A DNA stretch of 64,000 bases from Notamacropus eugenii (GCF_028372415.1 NC_092877.1:210854116-210918115), one strand, 5' to 3'. Positions 34,773 to 46,123 are shown, numbered from the stretch's first letter. A program made the numbers and translations. The notes: a model not told the origin generated them from the letters alone.

Positions 34773-35435
34773 AGTACTTATGCCCAAAGGACTATAAAAC
34801 TGTCCATACCCTGGGATCCAGCAATACCACTGCTAGTCTATATCCCAAAGACATCCCAAAAAATGGAAAAGGACTAGTTGTACAAAAATATTTATAGCTG
34901 CTCTTCTTGTGGTGACTTAGAATTGGAAATCGAAGGGATCCCCATCAATTGGAAAATGGCTAAACAAGCTGTGATATATGACTATAATGGAATATTATGG
35001 TGCTATATGAAATGACAGACAGGATGCTCTCAGAAAAACCTGGAAAGACTTACATGAACTGATACATAGTAAAGTGAACAGAACCAGAAGAATATTGTAC
35101 ACAGTAAAACAATATTGTTCTATGAAGAACTGTGAATGACTTAGCCATTCTCAGCCAAACAATGATCCAAGACAATCCCAAAGGACTAATGATGAAGTAT
35201 ACCGTCTGCCTCGAGAGAAAGAACTGATACTGATTGAATACAGACTGAATATAGACTGTTTTTCACTTTCTTTTTTTTCTTTTATTCAAGTCTTCTGGTA
35301 CAAAATGACTGATACAGAAATGTTTTACATAATTACACATGTATAATATATATCTACCATCTCAGGGAGGGGGGAGGAGAGAGGGAGGGAAGAACACAAT
35401 TTGGAACTCAAAACTCTAAATAAAAATGTTAAAAT
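34773..35435 (+). mobile_element. 5'-truncated, decayed L1
   Basis: Late ORF2 with stops ('gatccagcaataccactgct', 'atccccatcaattggaaaat') and a 3' UTR ending 'ggaactcaaaactctaaat', an L1 3' type resembling 3075-3354. Confidence 0.8.
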
Positions 35436-36661
35436 GGGGTGGGGAAAGACCAAGAATTTCCAGTTAAATATTTCAGATGTTTCTCCCTCTCCTTCCTTTC
35501 TCTTCTCTCTTCTCTCCAGGTACCACCTGGACCAGGAACCATTCCCTGAATGATTAACCTCTTCTCCCTCCAATCTTCCAACCTGGGATTGTCTTACTTG
35601 CTCATTATATCTAGGCCCACTTCTAGCCACTTCACACTGGGGCTATCTCACCATCTACTCTGATAATGTGTATGTCTTCTCTCTAACATTCCCCCCTTCC
35701 TCTATCCCCACAGTCCCTCTTTTTTTTCCTGGAACCGTCAGTCAATCAACTCCTTCATGACTCCTGGACAGTATGGTTCCACTTATTATCTCTGTTGCTT
35801 TCCAAAACATAATACCTTCCCTAGCTATCATTCTTTAATATGTGTTACCATCTATTAAAATGTTAAGGTCTATTAAAAATTAAGGTCAAAAACATCTTTG
35901 CTTTTGTATTTGTATTTCCAGTGCTTTCCACTGGATTAGTTATTGATTGATCAATTGAGAAATAATTATTTCTCTTTATTGTTTAATTTATTGCATTAGG
36001 ATTAAGGTTTTCCTTTCCTATTTCCTCCTTCAGAAAAATAGCCCCGGTAGGTTATTCAGTCAGTCTCTGAAGGACATTACAGATAAATGAGATTGTCCAA
36101 ATCCTCTGGTTACATGCTCCTCAATCTTGGATGGAACCCCACCTAACTAGAAGAACTTACAAACAGAACCTAGTCTAGGTGAGATTTTGCCCTTAGGAAA
36201 TAAGTCCCTGTCCTCAGAATCTTCCATTAGAATTTAGGGTGACCAACTAGAGTAGTCTGGATAGAGAGAGATTCTTTAGTCCAGATTGCTGGAGGCAGCC
36301 AAGTCGCATGATTGGATCATGTCCTCAGCAGGAGGAGCTGAAGACATTTTGCCCACCTCTTCATTACTATGTTCACCCCCTCATTGATTATTAACCAATC
36401 AGAGTTGATTTTCGCTCTCAGGTACACACTCTTTTCCAAAGGCTTTTTAAGTATTCAGTGTTGGGGGAGGGGAACTTTGGTTTATAAGAGAAAATCATTG
36501 ACTTCAATATATTAACTATTTACTACACTTAACTAAGAAACTATTAATTACTCAGAAACTACGTCTCAGATTTTGCATTTGTCGCACACAGTACTGGACC
36601 CACTGTAAGCACTTAATAAATTCATTTTCATTTCTCTCTGTCTCCCCCTTCCTTCTCTCCC
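35436..36661. other. mostly anonymous; L2 piece and possible old LTR
   Basis: 35855-35960 resembles an L2 3' end ('atttgtatttccagtgct', 'tattgattgatcaatt'). 36270-36600 has a CCAAT-like 'aaccaatcagag' and TATA-like texts and may be an old LTR. No gene recognised. Confidence 0.35.
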
Positions 36662-36667
36662 TTTATT
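36662..36667 (-). promoter_or_regulatory. candidate poly(A) signal of the TEX29-like gene
   Basis: AATAAA on the minus strand, about 227 bp past the proposed stop codon. It would give a 3' UTR of roughly 250 bp that includes the (GT)n tract. Confidence 0.45.
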
Positions 36668-36672
36668 CCTCC

Positions 36673-36674
<2 letters not shown>

Positions 36675-36722
<48 letters not shown>
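36675..36722. repeat. (CA)24 microsatellite
   Basis: Uninterrupted CA repeat. On the minus strand it is (GT)24 in the predicted 3' UTR of the TEX29-like gene. Confidence 0.95.
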
Positions 36723-36725
<3 letters not shown>

Positions 36726-36893
36726 TGAATAAGAAAATGCATCACAAATAGCACTTCGGAAAATAGCATTTGTATTCTTTTTCCAGCTGAAACGACAGTT
36801 CCATCATATAAAATGATGGAACCTGACCTGCCAAAGAAATTGTCCCTTAATCATCACAACTGGTTATTTCCTCCTCAGATTTATCGTGTCCCT

Positions 36894-36922
36894 TTACTCC
36901 AACTCTTCTTCCTGAACTGGCA
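36894..36922 (-). CDS. TEX29: TEX29-like, last coding exon
   Basis: Codes for a short acidic C-terminus, VPVQEEELE, then TAA (complement of 36894-36896). The acceptor is strong: a T-rich tract followed by 'ctagttatattgacag' on the minus strand. Two bases precede the first full codon, which completes the G left by the previous exon (phase 1). TEX29 of other mammals also ends in a short glutamate-rich run, so the match is by position and character rather than by identity. An alternative reading in another phase (ending SEEEITSCDD) would not join the preceding exon. Least certain exon of the set. Confidence 0.6.
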
Positions 36923-37439
36923 CTGTCAATATAACTAGATGAAAACAAAAAGAAGTAAAAGCAATTTTCAGTCACAATAATCAGCAAACCAAGATCTTAT
37001 GAAGTCTTAGAACATCTCTGTATGCCACAAGACAAGCAAATATTTCATTAACCATCGTGATATGATTAGTGCTCCTTACAAACCCGATGGATCTCTGTAC
37101 AAACCTGGGGCACCACCAGCTTCTTTGTGAACTCTGATTAGGTTCTTTTGCCCTCCACCCTTTTCCCCCATTGAGACACAACCATATCTATGCTAGTAGA
37201 ATGGAGACAAATGGTTTGGGTGGTGATTGCTTTTCAGCTAGCATCACTAAGTCACCCAAGAGTGGAAACTATCTCATTTTTTTCGATCACTGCTACCTAT
37301 AAAAGATTTTGTAAAAATTTCCCTGTGAGTGGGGGATGGTCTCAAGTCTTTAGGGTACAGGAGAAATACAGAACACATTTGCATTGTCCCTGTATTAACA
37401 AAGACCTTGATCCACTAAGCCGTAGAGCAGATATCAAAA
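36923..37439. other. TEX29 intron, anonymous
   Basis: No repeat or further exon recognised. Confidence 0.35.
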
Positions 37440-37660
37440 TAACTATAATAGCTCCCTTTCATTTAGTGATTTAAGGTTTGCAAAGTGTGATATTAACTCA
37501 TTTGATCTTCACAACTACCCTGTGGGGTAGCTGCTATAATGATTCCCATTTTATAGATGAAAAAACTAAGGCAGACAGAGATTAAGTGACTTGCCCAAAG
37601 TCACACAGCTAGTAAGAATCTTCCTGACTCCAAATCCAGCACTCTATTCACTGTAAATTA
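37440..37660 (-). repeat. CORE-type SINE
   Basis: 'gatttaaggtttgcaaagtg', 'ttatagatgaaaaaactaag', 'gcccaaagtcacacagctag' in reverse orientation. Confidence 0.8.
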
Positions 37661-37844
37661 ACTTGGAGAAATTATCTGCTATACAATGAGCACCATAGAT
37701 TCAAAATATCTATCATCCCCTTAAGAAATATACTGTCACCTTCACAGGCATGGCTGATACTGAGAAAAGGCACCACAGGTCTAGGCAGACCAACTCAATT
37801 GTTTGTTACCCCAGACTGGCACAATAAAACATCAAGGTTATGGA

Positions 37845-38335
37845 ATAATAATAATAAATCACTTTAAATTATTCAAGGTACTTTGAATATCTCATTTGTT
37901 CTCAAAACGATCCTTGGGGAGAAAGGGAAACCATTTGCATGACCCTTATTATGTGCCAGGAACTGTACTAAGCATTTTACAAATATCACCTCCTCTGATC
38001 CTCACAACAACCCTGTGAGGTAGATGTTGTTGTTATCCTCATCTTAGAGTTGAGTAAACCGAGGCAAATAGAGGGTAACTGCCCTGTGCAGGGTTATACA
38101 GCTAGTGAATGTCTGTGGCCAGATTTGAAATCCAGTCTTCCTAACTTCAGACAGCACTCTATCCACTGAGCAACCTAGCTGCCTCTAGAAGTGAACACTG
38201 TAATTAGAATGCCCTTTTTATAAAGGAGGAAATGATAGTTAGAGAATTTAAGTATTTTGCCCAGGATCATTTACTGTTAACAGTAGGATTTGAACCTAGA
38301 CTTTCTTGGATCCAGTTCCAGTACTCTGTCTACTA
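37845..38335 (-). repeat. older SINE interrupted by a younger one
   Basis: Outer copy: 37845-37927 ('ttcaaggtactttgaatat') and about 38195-38335 ('tattttgcccaggatcattt', 'ggatttgaacctagactt'). The middle, 37928-38190, is a separate complete copy. Confidence 0.65.
37928..38190 (-). repeat. CORE-type SINE, inserted copy
   Basis: 'tatgtgccaggaactgtact', 'cctcacaacaaccctgtgag', 'ccactgagcaacctagctgc'. Confidence 0.8.
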
Positions 38336-38339
38336 GTCA

Positions 38340-40864
38340 ATAATAACGCCTTTGGTTAAGACACCATAATTATATTGGAAATGCTTCTGACCCTTTGTAT
38401 CCTTAGAGGGTCACATTTCCTTAACTGGCACAGAGTTATTTGATGGGAATCAAGATCTGCAAGTGAAGAAGTTTGCATTTTGTAATTGACTGGGGATGGA
38501 AAAAAAGGAGGTATCATAAAAGGGGGTCTTCATCAGAAGGGGCAGACTAGAAAAGCTGCAGAACCCACCCAGTCAAGGCTATCTGAAGGATGGAAGCTGC
38601 CTGGCTGAGGGCTTGGCTGTGGAAGCAACCCCAGTGGTTTCAGTAAGCTAGAGGTTGGGTCCTGTGGGTCCTCAGACTCTAGAGTTCCTGAAGAATCTTG
38701 ACCTTTGGGGCAGCAGCGATGGTGAAAAGCAGCTAAAAGACTATTTTGGAAGAGCAGCAAGAAAAATGCTAAGGTGTGTAGCTACATTAGAAATCAGACC
38801 AATCCTAGCAGAAAAGCAGAGTAACTAAAAAAAAACTGAACTTCTAAAGACTTTTTCAGCTGTAAATAAGATTCTAAAAATTATAAGAGTTAAGGGGGAA
38901 TGAGGGGAGAGAAGGGTGTCACATGAAGTACAAATGAACACTAAAGCAGCAGATTTTCCCTCATCCTCAAACATGAAGAAAAAAGAGAGGACATCAATCT
39001 ATCTGAGCACCCCAGTGAAAGCCTCACTTGATTAAAGTCTACCATAACCAGCATATTTTACTGGCAGGGAAGAGGAGGACCTCTTCTAGACAGGGACACA
39101 AGCAGAGCAAACTGTTCTAAGAAAAAAGGTACACCACTGAGGAATCCAGCTGTGTGTACATCCAGTGTATTCTAGGAAACACAGAGTGCTTACCAATTCC
39201 AAATCCTCCTACTAGTTACTGAATAAGATGTCTCTAGTTTTCACTAGACAAAATGCTTTCAGTGGGTGCAGAGTTATAACCAATCATTTCATTTGATGCA
39301 TGTTTGGACAACAGAGCTGTTTTGGTTCACAGTGATAAATGGGATAGCGGATGGACGTGAGGATGTTAGGACAAGGTCTGCAGGGCACCGTTTATAAGAA
39401 GTAAGTGGGGTACCAGTGGTTAAGGACACTGGAAATCCCAGAGGCAAGAGCAAATTAGGAAGTGGAAATAGAGAAGGAGGAGACAAGGTGAAAGGTAATG
39501 AACGTCCATAGAGTGCAGAGATTCCTATCAGTGGATAGGAATCCACTATGCCTTCTCCAACCTTAACTTATAATCATAGAGAGCTTCCTCCTCCCTCTCC
39601 TGCATCCTGGCAGATCTATCAGGCCAGGAGCTTGGTTCAAACTAGGTAATTTTAGAAGTTGTATACTGCTGATCCATTGATAATGGTTAAGTCAAGGTCC
39701 AGAGTCAAAAACAGCACATAGGGTGACTAGGTTGTGTGGCCAGCATCTCCTCTAGAAAATGCCATGAACGATAATTCCCTACTACAGCAACCTCAGGAAA
39801 AGAGAGGTTTTATGCTAAGCCACAGAACTATAATTTTCTCTCCAAACAGAGGAGAACAGTAGAGAACTCTTTGGCTACCATACCATGTCTGGTACTATTG
39901 CCATTACTCTCTTTTGCTATTAAAATATTTTTTTTCTTACCACAAGAGGCCAACAGCCAGAGGAAGGAAAGCATTTCTAGTAGGTAGGGATAGAGATAAT
40001 GAATCCAGAAGTAATAGTTAAGATGAAATTTCCCAATCATCACAAGAAACCAACCCCACATGTTTAGCCAGCTTGTGCGATAATGACAAAAACGTAAACT
40101 CAAATGAGATAATAACATAAAGGGATTTGCAAACCTTAATGTTTTAAATAAATGTCAGCCATCATTATTATTATTCCTAAGATATATGAATAGAAAAGAA
40201 TAATATGTCAGATGAAATACATAAATGTAATACACTTATAAGGAAATATACTCTCCTACAAAGACATCATTAGTGAAAATTGTCAAAATTTATTTCTTGC
40301 AAGTATTGAGTGTGCATCAAACACAAACATCCCTGAATTCCAGTTAAACTCAATGTCCCTCAAAAGTATAATTCAATATTTTGCTAATAGAAGAATAGTT
40401 TTACTGTAGAGTTCAGGTCTTTGTCAATGAAGCTTTCTTTTGAATTTAAGCTACAGATAATAACATGTCGTTTGTGAATTTTCATCCTCATTTAAAAAGA
40501 TGTCAAGGAAGAAAGATAAAGGGTTTATCCTCCTCATGTTATTTGACCCTTCAAAAAGGTCACTGGAATTAAAGTTTAGGCAGAACAAAAGGTCCTTTCA
40601 AGGCCTTCAAAGAGTTCTTAAACAGGTATGGAAACCCCTTTTACTCAAAGTCAAAGTATTTAATTACTCCACACCACTCCCATTGTAATAAATTCAGTGG
40701 TAGTTATCTTAATTCCTCTTTAAGACTTTCTTAAAACCAAGGGCAGTTTTGTAGTAGGAAGCAGTAACATTACAGTCAATTTCTGTTTAAAGGGAGAGGG
40801 GGGAGGGAGGAATTATGCAATTATGCATATAAATATTAAGTCCTAGGAAGCTCCATCTCATCAT
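38340..40864. other. TEX29 intron, largely anonymous
   Basis: Apart from a SINE 3' piece at 40090-40180 ('aaatgagataataacataaa', 'ttgcaaaccttaatgtttta') I see no repeat, exon or RNA gene in this 2.5 kb. Confidence 0.4.
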
Positions 40865-41230
40865 CATATTGGGTTTTATAGCAAAGGAAGAGAAGTTGAG
40901 AATGAAATTTACCATTCTATAGCACTAGACCTTCCACTTTAGAAAAGAATGAGAGACAGAGAGAGAGAGAGACAAAAACAGAGAGAAAGAGAGCAAACAG
41001 ACCATTGTTCAAATTTATAAACAGAATTATTATATTTGTCTAAAATCCAGTCTTATCTGTTGGTTTATTTTTCTACCTACTATTTCATTCCTGATCAAAT
41101 CCATGAAGTCTATAACTTGCAGAGAATATTGCAAAGGGGATTAATGCATTGGGGAAGGACTTGAGCTCTGTGGCCAATAAAGGTCTTTTAATCCCTGAAA
41201 TTCTAGGCTTCTATAATATATATACAGTGG

Positions 41231-41402
41231 GATTTAATGAGACATAGAAAAAAAGGACATCAGGCTGGGAGAGAAACAGCACAGTTACTATGCATAGGAG
41301 ACACTAGGCCCCTCCTGGCTTCAGAGTGATTATCAATAGTAACTGTTGCTGGTTCCCACCCAGACTGTTGGCCTTTTTTTTTTTTTCTATGTCTCATTAA
41401 AC
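41231..41402. mobile_element. MITE-like long imperfect palindrome
   Basis: Arms about 60 bp: tttaatgagacatag plus an A run at 41233-41253 pairs with a T run plus ctatgtctcattaaa at 41374-41401; further in, acagttactat (41281-41291) pairs with atagtaactgt (41335-41345), and gctggga/cagactg stretches pair between. A roughly 43-base loop separates the arms. The ends abut TTAA (or TA) on both sides, as expected for a piggyBac- or mariner-type cut-and-paste element. Family not recognised. Confidence 0.55.
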
Positions 41403-41880
41403 AGGCCATGTCCTGGCTACTTCTTAAAGAGGCCTATTCACTGAATGGGCATTACCTCACCCTAATTGAGCTCCTGAATAGAACTTGGCCTAAAGGGCCC
41501 AAGGTCTCCCAGTGCATCCTGGGCTTTCTCCAGTCATCCTGATGAACATCTGGTCACTGGATCCAGATGACTCTGGAGGAGAAAGTGAGGCTGCTGACCT
41601 TGCACAGCCCTCACTCAAAGTCCAGTGCAAGTCATATCATCATCTCTCTGAGGGCATGGTCTTCTTCGGAAACAAAGGATGAATACACACACACACCTTC
41701 ACTCAAAACAAAGTCCAGTGCAAGTCATATCATCATCTCTCTGAGGGCATGGTCTTCTTCGGAAACAAAGGATGAATACACACACACCTTCACTCAAAAC
41801 AAAGTCAAGTGCAAGTCATATCATCACTTCTCTGATGGCATGGTTTTTGTCAGCAACAAAGGACAAACACAACAATAACA
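41403..41880 (+). repeat. marsupial SINE, second family, with triplicated 3' part
   Basis: Head 'acaggccatgtcctggctac' then 'aacttggcctaaagggccca', 'catctggtcactggatccag', 'ctgctgaccttgcacagccc'. From 41611 a segment of 88-91 bp is present three times in tandem, the first two almost identical. Tail of CAACAATAAC type. Confidence 0.75.
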
Positions 41881-41894
41881 GCTAGATTTAGTAC

Positions 41895-41954
41895 CTTCAT
41901 CTTCAGACATCTCTTGATTTGGTTTCTCACTGCCAGCCATCAACTTTTTCTTCT
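41895..41954 (-). CDS. TEX29: TEX29-like, exon 5 (probable tandem copy of exon 4)
   Basis: 60 bases, codon phase 1 at both ends, so it can be included or skipped without changing frame. Encodes EKKKLMAGSEKPNQEMSEDE once the G from exon 4 is added. Donor reads GAAG|GTACTAAA, nearly the same as exon 4 (GAAG|GTACTAAG), and the last third (CTGATGACGAAG against CTGAAGATGAAG) aligns with exon 4. Acceptor 'gaaccaag' has only a weak pyrimidine tract, so real use needs transcript support. Lysine-rich then acidic, like the rest of the cytosolic tail. Confidence 0.5.
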
Positions 41955-42327
41955 CTTGGTTCAATTAGACATGTATATCAGTTGGCACCAAAAAGGTTTT
42001 TACAGCAAGGAAATAGAAGGAAGTAAAAGTTGAGAGCTGCACTTACATTTTAAAATAATAGTCTATGCATTTTAGAAGAGAGAGAGGGATCAATTAGGTA
42101 GGCCAAATTAAAAAACAGGATCATCGTATTTGTTTAAAAAACAGTATATCTACTGGACTGTTCTCTCATCTATTTCATTTCTGATCAGAACCATGGAGTC
42201 TACCACCCGTAGGCGGTATTGTGATGGCGATTCATGCTTTGGGAAAGCCTTTGAATCAGATGACCTATAAGGACCTTTCAGAACTGAGATTCTCAAACTC
42301 TGATTTCTATGCATAATAACTTAGTAC

Positions 42328-42443
42328 CTTCGTCATCAGGTATCTCAGAATTCACTCCGGTACGCTCAGGCCTCAGTTTGCTCTTCTTTTGAGGTGATCC
42401 ATACAGCTTTTGAGTTGTTTTTTTATTTCTGTCCTGTACAACT
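42328..42443 (-). CDS. TEX29: TEX29-like, exon 4 (cytosolic tail)
   Basis: 116 bases, starts with one base completing the arginine after the membrane segment. Reads VVQDRNKKTTQKLYGSPQ, continues through KKSKLRPERTG and ends IPDDE plus a G. Basic stop-transfer side followed by an acidic end, matching the cytosolic tail of TEX29, which starts RVIQESRKEK in human as I recall. Acceptor 'atactatttttatcag' and donor GAAG|GTACTAAG are both reasonable. An open frame continues past the donor for 8 codons to TAG-type stops, so read-through into the intron would also end quickly. Confidence 0.8.
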
Positions 42444-42734
42444 CTGATAAAAATAGTATTTTGAATTTCAATCAAAGAAATCAGAAACTCAGTGAGTTAC
42501 CAATCTATCCCCTCATTTAACCATGGAATAGTGAGACATTAACTCTATAACTTAGAATTTTCTTTTTTTTTTTTAACATCAATAAATAAATGACCTTTCT
42601 TTTCCTCATAATTTAAAAATCATCAGAGTAATAGCAGCAGCATGGCATGAGATTGAGATTCTGGTCACCAGATTGGGAGTCAAAAGAACTGAATTCCAGT
42701 TTCAATTCTGCTGACAAATTTTATTCCATTAAAT

Positions 42735-43025
42735 TCAATAAATGATCAAACAACACACATATACCCCAAATATTAAGTGCTAGAATATTAAATATTAAAT
42801 TATATTAATTATTATATTAATATTAAATATTAGCAGTAGCCAGGCACCGCTGCTAGAATATAAAAACATTAACAAAACAGTCCCTGAGCTCAAAGAGCTT
42901 ATATTCTCTAGAAGGTAACATGCATATATTAAATGCCTAGTTTCTACTTAACATAGTTCTAGGGGCTGGGGAAACAAAGATAAAAATGAAAACAGCCCTT
43001 GCCTTCAAGGAGCTTGTATGTCACA
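42735..43025 (-). repeat. two L2 3' ends
   Basis: 'cagtccctgagctcaaagag' (about 42880) and 'tctaggggctggggaaacaa', 'cccttgccttcaaggagctt' (42955-43010), both reverse L2. Confidence 0.75.
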
Positions 43026-43329
43026 AAATTATATAAGTCACAAAACATTCCTAGACCTCCATTTATTAATCTATTAAAGGAGATTGAGCTTTTAAAGGTT
43101 CAGTACAGTTCTAAAACACTATGACAACTAACTACGACTTCAGCAGAGTTCAGAACAGTTAAACAGTAGAAATCTCGGAAGAACAAGATTGCATACTGCT
43201 CGCCTTTTGGGGTTTTAGGCTTGTCATATTTCCTTTACTGTATTTCTCCTTTTACGCTAGAACAGAATACTAGGAAAATGCAAGGGCCAGGGCTAGTAGA
43301 CAAGTTAGCTGAAATTACTTATGCTAACA
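43026..43329. other. TEX29 intron, anonymous
   Basis: No feature recognised. Confidence 0.35.
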
Positions 43330-43525
43330 GGGTTTGGAATCATAGCACTACATAGACTTGGAGTCCAATCCACAGAATCTATTTAAATCCAATCTTCTAA
43401 TCCTCTCATTCTATCAACATTGAAAATGAGGAGATTAAGATAATCCTCATTAATGGCAGAACTGAGGCTGGAACTCAAATGCCCTTACAACCCAGTTTTC
43501 TTTTCACCATACTACCTTGCCTCTG
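43330..43525 (-). repeat. MIR-type SINE, decayed
   Basis: 'tggagtccaatccacagaat', 'ttgaaaatgaggagattaag', 'gcagaactgaggctggaact', 'caccatactaccttgcctc'. Confidence 0.5.
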
Positions 43526-44499
43526 ATATCACTAAGGACAAAGTGCTTAGGAGTCATGACAAGACAAGTTGTCAAGAACTGACCAATCATTTGGACATAG
43601 GTGTGCAGTCAGATCAAAATCTCTTGGATGCAGCCCATCCAAGAGATCCACACCTGGCCAAAAAGCCTTCAACTACTCTAAGTAACAAAATATCCTCCCT
43701 GAATGTCATATGGCACATGATAAACAACATGTCTTGCAAATAGAAAGTGTTTAATCAATACTTATTGCCTCAATAAGTAGTTCTTGGGTAAGAGGTTTTA
43801 GTGGGGGCCAAGAGAGAACACTGACTGGTCAGATTTGGTAGTTTTCCTCCATTTTGGTCCAGCACTTCTCTGGGTCCAAAATTCTACAATTCATGAGTGA
43901 ATATTCTGAAGCACCCATTAACATCATTCAGTCTTTCTCTTTTCTTGCCACTCTCCTATCCTCAGTGCCATCCTGTTCCATCTGACAAGTAGGTTCACCA
44001 ATGGAGGAAACAAGCTTTTCTACTGCTGGAATGAGATTTGAAGGAGAAAGAGGAGAGGTAGTAGACCAAAGGCAAGACCAGGAAGCCAGATACAGGAGAC
44101 AACTGTGTGACAAGATGGAGCATTAGGCCTTCAACAGGGTTGAGACTTGAAAGTCAAATGCTCAGTTGATTACAACAGACTATCAGCAGAGCTGGAACAA
44201 TGGATGTGAACTGGGGTCTTGAGGAGAACAAGCGTGGATAACGGCCTGAACAATGGCAAAAATTCTGCAAAAGTCTAAGAAAGGCAATTGAGACAGGGAT
44301 TGGAGTGCTGGACTCTTCCTTTCACATTCTGAGACCCAAAGTAATATGGGGAGGAGCAGGTATGCCAGGAGAAGGAACAGGGTAACAGAAGCTACGGGAG
44401 ATCATACAGTCATTGAGTCAGAGGGAGAAAGCCCCAATTACTTCATTGTACTCCAAGTCCTAAATATAACTTTGAAAAATGCTTTGAAAATAAACTGAC
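43526..44499. other. TEX29 intron, anonymous
   Basis: About 970 bp with no repeat or exon recognised. Confidence 0.35.
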
Positions 44500-44569
44500 C
44501 TGTAAATTACAAAGATAATGAAGACTCCCAGGATGATAATTATCAAGGCGGTAAATCCTTTAACATAAG
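44500..44569 (-). CDS. TEX29: TEX29-like, exon 3 (transmembrane segment)
   Basis: 70 bases: two bases complete an alanine, then YVKGFTALIIIILGVFIIFV and IY, then AG of an arginine codon. One hydrophobic helix of about 19 residues ending at IYR, matching the single membrane span of TEX29. Acceptor 'gaaattattttccag' has a good pyrimidine tract and the donor TTACAG|GTCAGT fits the consensus closely. Phase 1 in, phase 2 out, which fits the exons on either side. Confidence 0.85.
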
Positions 44570-44704
44570 CTGGAAAATAATTTCAATTTATCACCATCCA
44601 AAATTGGAAAATCAATCTTCGAACAGAACAGGGTATCCCTAGCATCTCCCATTTTCATTCCAATTCCCACCATATTTTCTATCATGCTGCTCTTTTGGTT
44701 CTCA

Positions 44705-44960
44705 TCTATCTAGGTAGCATAGAAATACAGCCTTGAACTTAGAGATAGGAAAACCTGAGTTCAAATTCTGATTCAGATACTTATTAGCTATGTGGCTATG
44801 AGGCAAGTAAATTAACCACTCAGACTGTTTCCCTATCTGTAGAATGGGGATAATAGCCCCTCCCTCACAGGGTAGCCTCAAATGAGATCACTTAGAACTA
44901 ATGCATAGCAATTGATAAACCTCAAATTCTATGTAAATTCTGATTATTGTTATTATCAAG
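44705..44960 (+). repeat. MIR/CORE-SINE
   Basis: 'ctaggtagcatagaaataca', 'acttattagctatgtggcta', 'gtttccctatctgtagaatg', 'gcctcaaatgagatcactta'; nearly full length. Confidence 0.75.
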
Positions 44961-46123
44961 CTAACTTTTACCCTCTTGATTAAATATCTTTGGAAAACTT
45001 ACTTTTTCTCTATTGACCTTCAGTAACAATCCATAACTTTAAGTCAAATAAGGATGAAAGAACAACTGAGGGCCTTAGCCAGAGGTGGCCTAGAGTGCAT
45101 TTAATGACCCCTCCATTGACCTTATCTGCATAATAAAACATTCTATTTACCAAACTGTAGCAGACCAAAGCCCATAAGGCCATCAAGTAGTCCAGGCTTC
45201 TCCCACAATTGGCTTGGCCATTAAGAAAGGTGTTATTATATTAACATAAGTTTTGTGTAAGAATGACAAGAACTGGGGGAGGTGAGGGGGGCCCCCCACC
45301 TGCCCCAATACCGAATACTTTAAGAAAGTTATGAGCTGGATGTTGTTCCTGTGCTTCTAAAAGTCCCTATTAACCATGATCCTAGAGAGAAGACTCAGTT
45401 TGTAAAATGCCCATTGGCCAAAGTGGCTAAGTAAATTTCTCTTCAAAAGTGTGCATTGTAATGTAATAGCATCTTCTGTGTCTATGACATGTGCCAGCCA
45501 CTGCAAGATGGCCCATTTGCCCAGAATCCAAGATGATTCACAGGCATAAGGAATATTCATTTTCCCCTGGGAGCCAATTTTTGACTCAAACACTACATGT
45601 TAATATTGCCATAGCAGTTAATATTGCTTTGAACAGTTCAACGAGTTCTAGAAATCAACTAAAGCACCAGAGAGAATAGTACCCAGTAAATGGAAAGTAT
45701 CACCATAAACTTCATTATGGAAAGGAAGTGGCTTGGGTTTCAAGCATCTGCTGCTTTCCAAATATTGAAAAATGTTTTAGCTAAAGAAAAAAATAGAAAA
45801 ATTCCAAAGACCAGAGTGTTTTGATCCCAAAATAACATCACATAGTACCCTAGTTAACTCGAATTTCTACTTTGGAGAAAGTCCCATTAATGGCATTTTG
45901 GAGCACATCAATTAACAATACAAACGCAAAAAGCTTCTTTTAATTCTTCAGTCCCTTGTCCCTTGTGATTTCACATTAAAGCTGTGTATTACTTATATGG
46001 GAATGAAAGAATAGGTTTTATCTAGAATAAGCTGCCAATTCACGTTCAGTCTGATGGGTGGGCCTATCTATAAAACCTAGAAAGAACACCTATTTAACAT
46101 GCTCTCATTCACGTAGCAGCATG
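44961..46123. other. TEX29 intron 2, anonymous; GC palindrome at 45274-45306
   Basis: No repeat or gene recognised. At 45274-45306, GGGGGAGGTGA, six G, six C and ACCTGCCCC form a short strong hairpin. Confidence 0.4.

Larger units (their letters stand above)
40865..42450 (-). repeat. local tandem duplication containing exons 4 and 5
   Basis: 40865-41220 plus 41881-41954 aligns with 42000-42443: shared order 'aaagttgagag', a GAGAGA run, 'atttgtttaaaa' or 'atttgtctaaaa', 'ctatttcatt.ctgatca', 'catggagtct' or 'catgaagtct', 'cataataacttagtacctt' against 'gctagatttagtacctt'. Inserts at 41231-41880 (hairpin element and SINE) separate the two parts of the first unit. Confidence 0.65.

Noticed and set aside
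36800..36893. Longer TEX29 C-terminus ending SEEEITSCDD
   Set aside because: Needs a reading phase that does not join the phase-1 end of the previous exon.
41567..41878. Repetitive protein (SSASHIIISLRAWSSSETKDE repeated)
   Set aside because: It comes from the tandem triplication inside a SINE, not from a gene.
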